Origin: Paragordius varius
Taxonomy: Eukaryota; Nematomorpha
DNA length: 64,000 nt
Direction of reading: 5' to 3'
Assembly (NCBI GenBank): GCA_964247055.1
Contig: OZ176056.1
Location: 372,001-436,000 of the forward strand
Positions 1 to 11,826 of this stretch are shown here, in pieces. The first letter of the stretch is position 1. The number at the start of each line of letters is the position of its first letter. Position numbers and translations under genes: made by a program. The notes under the pieces are model-generated. The model was not told where the DNA came from, made no database searches, and saw nothing but the letters and a program-made list of their open reading frames with translations.

Positions 1-14
1 TTAAACTTTGTCCT

Positions 15-28
15 TAAAAATCGGATAT
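15..28. repeat. Left arm of monomer inverted repeat (14 bp)
   Basis: taaaaatcggatat is the exact reverse complement of positions 114-127, separated by 85 bp. The pair recurs in most monomers; the commonest defect is g to a in this arm (tcgaat). The arms could support a hairpin in single-stranded DNA or RNA, or a cruciform. Confidence 0.9.
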
Positions 29-45
29 TGGTCACCGGTGAACAA
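28..45. repeat. ACCGGT-centred palindrome, one mismatched pair
   Basis: ttggtcaccggtgaacaa is an 18-bp palindrome with a single mismatched pair; the inner tcaccggtga is perfect. It is the most G+C-rich part of the monomer and one of its most conserved. It contains overlapping recognition sequences for BstEII (GGTNACC) and AgeI (ACCGGT). Rare losses include ccgatgaac (11551, 16537, 19025, 31604), cacgggtg (27636-27643 and its copy 1,816 bp on) and a damaged version near 54672. Whether a protein binds it is unknown. Confidence 0.88.
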
Positions 46-95
46 AATTATTTTATATACATTCTCTTAGTAAGACTACATCAAAATATAGAGAT

Positions 96-108
96 AGTTT
101 GACAAACT
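96..108. repeat. Second dyad, 6-bp arms around one base
   Basis: agtttgacaaact consists of agtttg and its reverse complement caaact around a single central base. The common variant agtttggcaaact changes only that centre and keeps the dyad perfect. Another variant, agttttacaaact, breaks one pair. A 5-bp deletion in some block-F monomers (near 32206, 35429, 36692 and 39410) removes most of it. Confidence 0.88.
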
Positions 109-113
109 CTTTC

Positions 114-127
114 ATATCCGATTTTTA
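114..127. repeat. Right arm of monomer inverted repeat (14 bp)
   Basis: atatccgattttta pairs exactly with 15-28. This arm varies less than the left one across the window; the rare changes include catattcg (about 3.2, 14.5, 14.7, 27.9 and 29.7 kb) and catatgcg (about 21.4, 23.9, 26.1 and 63 kb). Confidence 0.9.
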
Positions 128-191
128 CAACGATACTTTAAAAATTAATGTATAAAACTAGTCGTATCAATAAATCGCATCAATACTCAAG

Positions 192-369
192 TTAAACTTT
201 GTCCTTAAAAATCGGATATTGGTCACCGGTGAACAAAATTATTTTTTATACTTTCTCTTAGTAGGACTACATCAAAATATAGAGATAGTTTGGCAAACTC
301 TTTCATATCCGATTTTTACAACGATACTTTAAAAATTAATGTATAAAACTAGTCGCATCAATACTCAAG
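192..369 (+). repeat. Representative basic monomer, 178 bp
   Basis: An example of the commonest length class. In order: ttaaactttgtcc leader; left arm of the inverted repeat; BstEII-type GGTCACC overlapping AgeI-type ACCGGT; a T-rich stretch ending ctcttag; gactacatcaaaatatag; the agtttg(n)caaact dyad; right arm of the inverted repeat; acaacgatactttaaaaatt; actagtc; gcatcaatactcaag. The unit boundary is a convention chosen here, because a tandem array has no natural start. This copy carries local variants (tactttctc and taggac) that help trace the duplications in block A. Confidence 0.95.
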
Positions 370-3104
370 CTAAACATTGTCATTAAAAATCGAATATTGG
401 TCACCGGTGAACAAAATTATTTTTTATACATTCTCTTAGTAAGACTACATCAAATTATAGAGATAGTTTGACAAACTGTTTCATATCCGATTTTTACAAC
501 AATACTTTAAAAATTATGGTATTAAACCAGTCGCATCAATACTCAAGTTAAACTTTGTCCTTAAAAATCGGATATTGGTCACCGGTGAACAAAATTATTT
601 TATATACATTCTCTTAGTAAGACTACATCAAAATATAGAGATAGTTTGACAAACTCTTTCATATCCGATTTTTACAACGATACTTTAAAAATTAATGTAT
701 AAAACTAGTCGTATCAATAAATCGCATCAATACTCAAGTTAAACTTTGTCCTTAAAAATCGGATATTGGTCACCGGTGAACAAAATTATTTTTTATACAT
801 TCTCTTAGTAGGACTACATCAAAATACAGAGATAGTTTGGCAAACTCTTTCATATCCGATTTTTACAATGATACTTTAAAAATTAATGTATAAAACTAGT
901 CGCATCAATACTCAAGTTAAACTTTGTCCTTAAAAATCGGATATTGGTCACCGGTGAACAAAATTATTTTATATACATTCTCTTAGTAAGACTACATCAA
1001 AATATAGAGATAGTTTTACAAACTCTTTCATATCCGATTTTTACAACGATACTTTAAAAATTAATGTATTAAACTAGTCGCATCAATACTCAAGTTAAAC
1101 TTTGTCCTTAAAAATCGGATATTGGTCACCGGTGAACAAAATAATTTTTTATACATTCTCTTAGTAAGACTACATCAAAATATAGAAATAGTTTGACAAA
1201 CTCTTTCATATCCGATTTTTACAACGATACTTTAAAAATAAATGTATAAAACTAGTCGTATCAATAAATCGCATCAATACTCAAGTTAAACTTTGTCCTT
1301 AAAAATCGGATATTGGTCACCGGTGAACAAAATTATTTTTTATACATTCTCTTAGTAAGACTACATCAAAATATAGAGATAGTTTTACAAACTCTTTCAT
1401 ATCCGATTTTTACAACGATACTTTAAAAATTAATGTATTAAACTAGTCGCATCAATACTCAAGTTAAACTTTGTCCTTAAAAATCGGATATTGGTCACCG
1501 GTGAACAAAATAATTTTTTATACATTCTCTTAGTAAGACTACATCAAAATATAGAAATAGTTTGACAAACTCTTTCATATCCGATTTTTACAACGATACT
1601 TTAAAAATAAATGTATAAAACTAGTCGTATCAATAAATCGCATCAATACTCAAGTTAAACTTTGTCCTTAAAAATCGGATATTGGTCACCGGTGAACAAA
1701 ATTATTTTTTATACATTCTCTTAGTAGGACTACATCAAAATACAGAGATAGTTTGGCAAACTCTTTCATATCCGATTTTTACAATGATACTTTAAAAATT
1801 AATGTATAAAACTAGTCGCATCAATACTCAAGTTAAACTTTGTCCTTAAAAATCGGATATTGGTCACCGGTGAACAAAATTATTTTATATACATTCTCTT
1901 AGTAAGACTACATCAAAATATAGAGATAGTTTGACAAACTCTTTCATATCCGATTTTTACAACGATACTTTAAAAATTAATGTATAAAACTAGTCGCATC
2001 AATACTCAAGCTAAACATTGTCCTTAAAAATCGGATATTGGTCACCGGTGAACAAAACTATTTTTTATACATTCTCTTAGTAAGACTACATCAAAATATA
2101 GAGATAGTTTGACAAACTGTTTCATATCCGATTTTTACAACAATACTTTAAAAATTATGGTATTAAACCAGTCGCATCAATACTCAAGTTAAACTTTGTC
2201 CTTAAAAATCGGATATTGGTCACCGGTGAACAAAATTATTTTATATACATTCTCTTAGTAAGACTACATCAAAATATAGAGATAGTTTGACAAACTCTTT
2301 CATATCCGATTTTTACAACGATACTTTAAAAATTAATGTATAAAACTAGTCGTATCAATAAATCGCATCAATACTCAAGTTAAACTTTGTCCTTAAAAAT
2401 CGGATATTGGTCACCGGTGAACAAAATTATTTTTTATACTTTCTCTTAGTAGGACTACATCAAAATATAGAGATAGTTTGGCAAACTCTTTCATATCCGA
2501 TTTTTACAACGATACTTTAAAAATTAATGTATAAAACTAGTCGCATCAATACTCAAGCTAAACATTGTCATTAAAAATCGAATATTGGTCACCGGTGAAC
2601 AAAATTATTTTTTATACATTCTCTTAGTAAGACTACATCAAATTATAGAGATAGTTTGACAAACTGTTTCATATCCGATTTTTACAACAATACTTTAAAA
2701 ATTATGGTATTAAACCAGTCGCATCAATACTCAAGTTAAACTTTGTCCTTAAAAATCGGATATTGGTCACCGGTGAACAAAATTATTTTATATACATTCT
2801 CTTAGTAAGACTACATCAAAATATAGAGATAGTTTGACAAACTCTTTCATATCCGATTTTTACAACGATACTTTAAAAATTAATGTATAAAACTAGTCGT
2901 ATCAATAAATCGCATCAATACTCAAGTTAAACTTTGTCCTTAAAAATCGGATATTGGTCACCGGTGAACAAAATTATTTTTTATACTTTCTCTTAGTGGG
3001 ACTACATCAAAATATAGAGATAGTTTGGCAAACTCTTTCATATCCGATTTTTACAACGATACTTTAAAAATTAATGTATAAAACTAGTCGCATCAATACT
3101 CAAG

Positions 3105-3282
3105 CTAAACATTGTCATTAAAAATCGAATATTGGTCACCGGTGAACAAAATTATTTTTTATACATTCTCTTAGTAAGACTACATCAAAATATAGAGATA
3201 GTTTGACAAACTCTTTCATATTCGATTTTTACAACGATACTTTAAAAATTAATGTGTTAAACTAGTCGCATCAATACTCAAT
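3105..3282 (+). repeat. Monomer with matched changes in both inverted-repeat arms
   Basis: The left arm (3119-3132) has the common tcgaat variant, and the right arm (3218-3231) has the rare attcga variant. The 14-bp pairing is therefore perfect again. In other monomers with the right-arm change (near 14,511, 14,688, 27,898 and 29,714) the left arm is the standard form, so the match is not general. Confidence 0.85.
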
Positions 3283-3640
3283 TTATACTTTGTCCTTAAA
3301 AATCGGATATTGGTCACCGGTGAACAAAATTATTTTTTATACATTCTCTTAGTAAGACTACATCAAAATATAGAGATAGTTTTACAAACTCTTTCATATC
3401 CGATTTTTACAACGATACTTTAAAAATTAATGTTTTAAACTAGTCGCATCAATACTCAAGTTAAACTTTGTCCTTAAAAATCGGATATTGGTCACCGGTG
3501 AACAAAATAATTTTTTATACATTCTCTTAGTAAGACTACATCAAAATATAGAGATAGTTTGACAAACTCTTTCATATCCGATTTTTACAAGGATACTTTT
3601 TTTTAATTATGGTATTAAACCAGTCGCATCAATACTCAAG

Positions 3641-6600
3641 TTAAACTTTGTCCTTAAAAATCGGATATTGGTCACCGGTGAACAAAATTATTTTATATAC
3701 ATTCTCTTAGTAAGACTACATCAAAATATAGAGATAGTTTGACAAACTCTTTCATATCCGATTTTTACAACGATACTTTAAAAATTAATGTATAAAACTA
3801 GTCGCATCAATACTCAAGCTAAACATTGTCCTTAAAAATCGGAAATTGGTCACCGGTGAACAAAACTATTTTTTATACATTCTCTTAGTAAGACTACATC
3901 AAAATATAGAGATAGTTTGACAAACTCTTTCATATCCGATTTTTACAACGATACTTTAAAAATTAATTTATAAAACTAGTCGTATCAATAAATCGCATCA
4001 ATACTCAAGTTAAACTTTGTCCTTAAAAATCGGATATTGGTCACCGGTGAACAAAATTATTTTTTATATATTCTCTTAGTAGGACTACATCAAAATATAG
4101 AGATAGTTTGACAAACTCTTTCATATCCGATTTTTACAACGATACTTTAAAAATTAATGTGTTAAACTAGTCGCTTCAATACTCAATTTAAACTTTGTCC
4201 TTAAAAATCGAATATTGGTCACCGGTGAACAAAATAATTTTTTATACATTCTCTTAGTAAGACTACATCAAAATAGAGATAGTTTGACAAACTCTTTCAT
4301 ATCCGATTTTTACAACGATACTTTTTTAAAATTATGGTATTAAACCAGTCGCATCAATACTCAAGTTAAACTTTGTCCTTAAAAATCGGATATTGTTCAC
4401 CGGTGAACAAAAATATTTTTTATACTCTTAGTAAGACTACATCAAAATATAAAGATAGTTTGACAAACTCTTTCATATCCGATTTTTACAACGATACTTT
4501 AAAAATTATGGTATTAAACCAGTCGCATCAATACTCAAGTTAAACTTTGTCCTTAAAAATCGGATATTAGTCACCGGTGAACAAAATTATTTTATATACA
4601 TTCTCTTAGTAAGACTACATCAAAATATAGAAATAGTTTGACAAACTCTTTCATATCCGATTTTTACAACGATACTTTAAAAATTAATGTATAAAACTAG
4701 TCGCATCAATACTCAAGCTAAACATTGTCCTTAAAAATCGGATATTGGTCACCGGTGAACAAAACTATTTTTTATACATTCTCTTAGTAAGACTACATCA
4801 AAATATAGAGATAGTTTGACAAACTCTTTCATATCCGATTTTTACAACGATACTTTAAAAATTAATGTATAAAACTAGTCGCATCAATACTCAAGTTAAA
4901 CTTTGTCCTTAAAAATCGAATATTGGTCACCGGTGAACAAAATTATTTTTTATACATTCTCTTAGTAAGACTACATCAAAATATAGAGATAGTTTGACAA
5001 ACTCTTTCATATCCGATTTTTACAACGATACTTTAAAAATTAATGTGTTAAACTAGTCGCATCAATACTCAATTTAAACTTTGTCCTTAAAAATCGGATA
5101 TTGGTCACCGGTGAACAAAATTATTTTTTATGCATTCTCTTAGTAAGACTACATCAAAATATAGAGATAGTTTTACAAACTCTTTCATATCCGATTTTTA
5201 CAACGATACTTTAAAAATTAATGTATTAAACTAGTCGCATCAATACTCAAGTTAAACTTTGTCCTTAAAAATCGGATATTGGTCACCGGTGAACAAAATA
5301 ATTTTTTATACATTCTCTTAGTAAGACTACATCAAAATATAGAGATAGTTTGACAAACTCTTTCATATCCGATTTTTACAAGGATACTTTTTTTTAATTA
5401 TGGTATTAAACCAGTCGCATCAATACTCAAGTTAAACTTTGTCCTTAAAAATCGGATATTGGTCACCGGTGAACAAAATTATTTTTTATGCATTCTCTTA
5501 GTAAGACTACATCAAAATATAGAGATAGTTTTACAAACTCTTTCATATCCGATTTTTACAACGATACTTTAAAAATTAATGTATTAAACTAGTCGCATCA
5601 ATACTCAAGTTAAACTTTGTCCTTAAAAATCGGATATTGGTCACCGGTGAACAAAATAATTTTTTATACATTCTCTTAGTAAGACTACATCAAAATATAG
5701 AGATAGTTTGACAAACTCTTTCATATCCGATTTTTACAACGATACTTTAAAAATTAATGTGTTAAACTAGTCGCATCAATACTCAAGTTAAACTTTGTCC
5801 TTAAAAATCGGATATTGGTCACCGGTGAACAAAATAATTTTTTATACATTCTCTTAGTAAGACTACATCAAAATATAGAGATAGTTTGACAAACTCTTTC
5901 ATATCCGATTTTTACAAGGATACTTTTTTTTAATTATGGTATTAAACCAGTCGCATCAATACTCAAGTTAAACTTTGTCCTTAAAAATCGGATATTGGTC
6001 ACCGGTGAACAAAATTATTTTATATACATTCTCTTAGTAAGACTACATCAAAATATAGAGATAGTTTGACAAACTCTTTCATATCCGATTTTTACAACGA
6101 TACTTTAAAAATTAATGTATAAAACTAGTCGCATCAATACTCAAGCTAAACATTGTCCTTAAAAATCGGAAATTGGTCACCGGTGAACAAAACTATTTTT
6201 TATACATTCTCTTAGTAAGACTACATCAAAATATAGAGATAGTTTGACAAACTCTTTCATATCCGATTTTTACAACGATACTTTAAAAATTAATTTATAA
6301 AACTAGTCGTATCAATAAATCGCATCAATACTCAAGTTAAACTTTGTCCTTAAAAATCGGATATTGGTCACCGGTGAACAAAATTATTTTTTATATATTC
6401 TCTTAGTAGGACTACATCAAAATATAGAGATAGTTTGGCAAACTCTTTTATATCCGATTTTTACAACGATACTTTAAAAATTAATGTATAAAATAAGTCG
6501 CATCAATACTCAAGTTAAACTTTGTCCTTAAAAATCGAATATTGGTCACCGGTGAACAAAATTATTTTTTATACATTCTCTTAGTAAGACTACATCAAAA

Positions 6601-9600
6601 TATAGAGATAGTTTGACAAACTCTTTCATATCCGATTTTTACAACGATACTTTAAAAATTAATGTGTTAAACTAGTCGCTTCAATACTCAATTTAAACTT
6701 TGTCCTTAAAAATCGAATATTGGTCACCGGTGAACAAAATAATTTTTTATACATTCTCTTAGTAAGACTACATCAAAATAGAGATAGTTTGACAAACTCT
6801 TTCATATCCGATTTTTACAACGATACTTTTTTAAAATTATGGTATTAAACCAGTCGCATCAATACTCAAGTTAAACTTTGTCCTTAAAAATCGGATATTG
6901 TTCACCGGTGAACAAAAATATTTTTTATACTCTTAGTAAGACTACATCAAAATATAAAGATAGTTTGACAAACTCTTTCATATCCGATTTTTACAACGAT
7001 ACTTTAAAAATTATGGTATTAAACCAGTCGCATCAATACTCAAGTTAAACTTTGTCCTTAAAAATCGGATATTAGTCACCGGTGAACAAAATTATTTTAT
7101 ATACATTCTCTTAGTAAGACTACATCAAAATATAGAAATAGTTTGACAAACTCTTTCATATCCGATTTTTACAACGATACTTTAAAAATTAATGTATAAA
7201 ACTAGTCGCATCAATACTCAAGCTAAACATTGTCCTTAAAAATCGGATATTGGTCACCGGTGAACAAAACTATTTTTTATACATTCTCTTAGTAAGACTA
7301 CATCAAAATATAGAGATAGTTTGACAAACTCTTTCATATCCGATTTTTACAACGATACTTTAAAAATTAATGTATAAAACTAGTCGCATCAATACTCAAG
7401 TTAAACTTTGTCCTTAAAAATCGAATATTGGTCACCGGTGAACAAAATTATTTTTTATACATTCTCTTAGTAAGACTACATCAAAATATAGAGATAGTTT
7501 GACAAACTCTTTCATATCCGATTTTTACAACGATACTTTAAAAATTAATGTGTTAAACTAGTCGCATCAATACTCAATTTAAACTTTGTCCTTAAAAATC
7601 GGATATTGGTCACCGGTGAACAAAATTATTTTTTATGCATTCTCTTAGTAAGACTACATCAAAATATAGAGATAGTTTTACAAACTCTTTCATATCCGAT
7701 TTTTACAACGATACTTTAAAAATTAATGTATTAAACTAGTCGCATCAATACTCAAGTTAAACTTTGTCCTTAAAAATCGGATATTGGTCACCGGTGAACA
7801 AAATAATTTTTTATACATTCTCTTAGTAAGACTACATCAAAATATAGAGATAGTTTGACAAACTCTTTCATATCCGATTTTTACAAGGATACTTTTTTTT
7901 AATTATGGTATTAAACCAGTCGCATCAATACTCAAGTTAAACTTTGTCCTTAAAAATCGGATATTGGTCACCGGTGAACAAAATTATTTTATATACATTC
8001 TCTTAGTAAGACTACATCAAAATATAGAGATAGTTTGACAAACTCTTTCATATCCGATTTTTACAACGATACTTTAAAAATTAATGTATAAAACTAGTCG
8101 CATCAATACTCAAGCTAAACATTGTCCTTAAAAATCGGAAATTGGTCACCGGTGAACAAAACTATTTTTTATACATTCTCTTAGTAAGACTACATCAAAA
8201 TATAGAGATAGTTTGACAAACTCTTTCATATCCGATTTTTACAACGATACTTTAAAAATTAATTTATAAAACTAGTCGTATCAATAAATCGCATCAATAC
8301 TCAAGTTAAACTTTGTCCTTAAAAATCGGATATTGGTCACCGGTGAACAAAATTGTTTTTTATATATTCTCTTAGTAGGACTACATCAAAATATAGAGAT
8401 AGTTTGGCAAACTCTTTTATATCCGATTTTTACAACGATACTTTAAAAATTAATGTATAAAATAAGTCGCATCAATACTCAAGTTAAACTTTGTCCTTAA
8501 AAATCGAATATTGGTCACCGGTGAACAAAATTATTTTTTATACATTCTCTTAGTAAGACTACATCAAAATAGAGATAGTTTGACAAACTCTTTCATATCC
8601 GATTTTTACAACGATACTTTAAAAATTAATGTGTTAAACTAGTCGCATCAATACTCAATTTAAACTTTGTCCTTAAAAATCGAATATTGGTCACCGGTGA
8701 ACAAAATAATTTTTTATACATTCTCTTAGTAAGACTACATCAAAATAGAGATAGTTTGACAAACTCTTTCATATCCGATTTTTACAACGATACTTTTTTA
8801 AAATTATGGTATTAAACCAGTCGCATCAATACTCAAGTTAAACTTTGTCCTTAAAAATCGGATATTGTTCACCGGTGAACAAAAATATTTTTTATACTCT
8901 TAGTAAGACTACATCAAAATATAGAAATAGTTTGACAAACTCTTTCATATCCGATTTTTACAACGATACTTTAAAAATTATGGTATTAAACCAGTCGCAT
9001 CAATACTCAAGTTAAACTTTGTCCTTAAAAATCGGATATTAGTCACCGGTGAACAAAATTATTTTATATACATTCTCTTAGTAAGACTACATCAAAATAT
9101 AGAAATAGTTTGACAAACTCTTTCATATCCGATTTTTACAACGATACTTTAAAAATTAATGTTTAAAACTAGTCGCATCAATACTCAAGCTAAACATTGT
9201 CCTTAAAAATCGGATATTGGTCACCGGTGAACAAAACTATTTTTTATACATTCTCTTAGTAAGACTACATCAAAATATAGAGATAGTTTGACAAACTCTT
9301 TCATATCCGATTTTTACAACGATACTTTAAAAATTAATGTATAAAACTAGTCGCATCAATACTCAAGTTAAACTTTGTCCTTAAAAATCGAATATTGGTC
9401 ACCGGTGAACAAAATTATTTTTTATACATTCTCTTAGTAAGACTACATCAAAATATAGAGATAGTTTGACAAACTCTTTCATATCCGATTTTTACAACGA
9501 TACTTTAAAAATTAATGTGTTAAACTAGTCGCATCAATACTCAATTTAAACTTTGTCCTTAAAAATCGGATATTGGTCACCGGTGAACAAAATTATTTTT

Positions 9601-10984
9601 TATGCATTCTCTTAGTAAGACTACATCAAAATATAGAGATAGTTTTACAAACTCTTTCATATCCGATTTTTACAACGATACTTTAAAAATTAATGTATTA
9701 AACTAGTCGCATCAATACTCAAGTTAAACTTTGTTCTTAAAAATCGGATATTGGTCACCGGTGAACAAAATTATTTTATATACATTCTCTTAGTAAGACT
9801 ACATCAAAATATAGAAATAGTTTGACAAACTCTTTCATATCCGATTTTTACAACGATACTTTAAAAATTAATGTATAAAACTAGTCGCATCAATACTCAA
9901 GCTAAACATTGTCCTTAAAAATCGGAAATTGGTCACCGGTGAACAAAACTATTTTTTATACATTCTCTTAGTAAGACTACATCAAAATATAGAGATAGTT
10001 TGACAAACTCTTTCATATCCAATTTTTACAACGATACTTTAAAAATTAATTTATAAAACTAGTCGTATCAATAAATCGCATCAATACTCAAGTTAAACTT
10101 TGTCCTTAAAAATCGGATATTGGTCACCGGTGAACAAAATTATTTTTTATATATTCTCTTAGTAGGACTACATCAAAATATAGAGATAGTTTGGCAAACT
10201 CTTTTATATCCGATTTTTACAACGATACTTTAAAAATTAATGTATAAAACTAGTCGCATCAATACTCAAGTTAAACTTTGTCCTTAAAAATCGAATATTG
10301 GTCACCGGTGAACAAAATTATTTTTTATACATTCTCTTAGTAAGACTACATCAAAATATAGAGATAGTTTGACAAACTCTTTCATATCCGATTTTTACAA
10401 CGATACTTTAAAAATTAATGTGTTAAACTAGTCGCATCAATACTCAATTTAAACTTTGTCCTTAAAAATCGGATATTGGTCACCGGTGAACAAAATTATT
10501 TTTTATGCATTCTCTTAGTAAGACTACATCAAAATATAGAGATAGTTTTACAAACTCTTTCATATCCGATTTTTACAACGATACTTTAAAAATTAATGTA
10601 TTAAACTAGTCGCATCAATACTCAAGTTAAACTTTGTCCTTAAAAATCGGATATTGGTCACCGGTGAACAAAATAATTTTTTATACATTCTCTTAGTAAG
10701 ACTACATCAAAATATAGAGATAGTTTGACAAACTCTTTCATATCCGATTTTTACAAGGATACTTTTTTTTAATTATGGTATTAAACCAGTCGCATCAATA
10801 CTCAAGTTAAACTTTGTCCTTAAAAATCGGATATTGGTCACCGGTGAACAAAATTATTTTATATACATTCTCTTAGTAAGACTACATCAAAATATAGAGA
10901 TAGTTTGACAAACTCTTTCATATCCGATTTTTACAACGATACTTTAAAAATTAATGTATAAAACTAGTCGCATCAATACTCAAG
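3641..10984 (+). repeat. Block B: multi-monomer HOR with units of 2,327, 1,969 and 1,787 bp
   Basis: A linked string of variants restarts at 3641, 5968, 7937 and 9724. Each restart begins with a ttatatac monomer, followed by a gctaaacattg monomer with cggaaattgg (3841, 6168, 8137, 9924). A further partial restart is at 10807. The units correspond to about 13, 11 and 10 monomers, so copies have gained or lost whole monomers. Later markers inside the units, such as attgttcacc at 4393, 6898 and 8865 and tatgcattc at 5131, 7636 and 9603, keep the same order but a different offset (2,505 and 1,967 bp). That places an extra monomer in the second unit near 6.5-6.7 kb. Confidence 0.83.
4393..4410. 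repeat. Perfect 18-bp palindrome variant (first of seven)
   Basis: Here the usual g at the fourth base is t, giving ttgttcaccggtgaacaa, which equals its own reverse complement. The same perfect form is at 6898-6915, 8865-8882, 12441-12458, 16882-16899, 19370-19387 and 24754-24771. All seven sit in a monomer with the short tatactcttag form. Their spacing follows the HOR copies, so they descend from one mutation. Confidence 0.9.
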
Positions 10985-11826
10985 TTTAACTTTTTCCTTA
11001 AAAATCGAATATTGGTCACCGGTGAACAAAATTATTTTTTATACATTCTCTTAGTAAGACTACATCAAAATATAGAGATAGTTTGACAAACTCTTTCATA
11101 TCCGATTTTTACAACGATACTTTAAAAATTATGGTATTAAACCAGTTGCATCAATACTCAAGTTAAACTTTGTCCTTAAAAATCGGATATTGGTCACCGG
11201 TGAACAAAATTATTTTTTATACTCTTAGTAAGACTACATCAAAATATAGAGATAGTTTGACAAACTCTTTCATATCCGATTTTTACAACGATACTCTAAA
11301 AATTATGGTATTAAACCAGTCGCATCAATACTCAAATTAAACTTTGTCCTTAAAAATCGGATATTGGTCACCGGTGAACAAAATTATTTTATATACATTC
11401 TCTTAGTAAGACTACATCAAAATATAGAGATAGTTTGACAAACTCTTTCATATCCGATTTTTACAAATATACTTTTTTTTAATTATGGTATTAAACCAGT
11501 CGCATCAATACTCAAGTTAAACTTTGTCCTTAAAAATCGGATATTGGTCACCGATGAACAAAATTATTTTTTATACTCTTAGTAAGACTACATCAAAATA
11601 TAGAGATAGTTTGACAAACTCTTTCATATCCGATTTTTACAACGATACTTTAAAAATTAATGTATTAAACTAGTCGCTTCAATACTCAAGTTAAACTTTG
11701 TCCTTAAAAATCGGATATTGGTCACCGGTGAACAAAATAATTTTTTATACATTCTCTTAGTAAGACTACATCAAAATAGAGATAGTTTGACAAACTCTTT
11801 CATATCCGATTTTTACAACGATACTT
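10985..11826 (+). repeat. Block C, part 1: about 0.84 kb module also found at 18,459
   Basis: This module starts with caagtttaactttttcc, contains a 174-bp short monomer and the ccgatgaac variant (11551), and ends near acaacgatacttt. The same string of variants recurs 7,474 bp downstream: caagtttaac at 10981 and 18455, ccgatg at 11551 and 19025. A related version lies at about 15.97-16.8 kb (ccgatg at 16537). Confidence 0.8.

Larger units (their letters stand above)
1..191 (+). repeat. Representative long monomer, 191 bp, with 13-bp internal duplication
   Basis: This copy is 13 bp longer than the basic unit. The extra bases lie near its 3' end, where actagtcgcatcaatactc becomes actagtcgtatcaataaatcgcatcaatactc. 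The added tcgtatcaataaa is an imperfect tandem copy of the adjacent tcgcatcaatact, so the long form probably arose by a short slippage duplication. Long monomers recur throughout, for example those ending near 738, 1280, 1650, 2379 and 2926. They are usually spaced among 178-bp units rather than adjacent. The insert creates an AATAAA hexamer. Confidence 0.93.
1..3640 (+). repeat. Block A: 547-bp trimer HORs with a 2,188-bp duplication
   Basis: Unit starts at 1 and 548, and again at 2189 and 2736, give a 547-bp trimer (191 + 178 + 178). The stretch from 1 is repeated from 2189: the variant tactttctc at 251 recurs at 2439 and again 547 bp on at 2986. Other local periods are 916 bp (taggac with tacagag at 825 and 1741) and a 369-bp dimer (aaaaataaatg at 1234 and 1603). 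The block ends with a monomer carrying acaaggatactttttttt (3589 on), which recurs at 5382, 5918, 7887, 10757, 15058 and 31520. No gene is present. Confidence 0.85.

Noticed and set aside
169-181. AATAAA in long monomers as a functional polyadenylation signal
   Set aside because: It is a by-product of a 13-bp slippage duplication in AT-rich DNA; without evidence of transcription it cannot be called a regulatory site.
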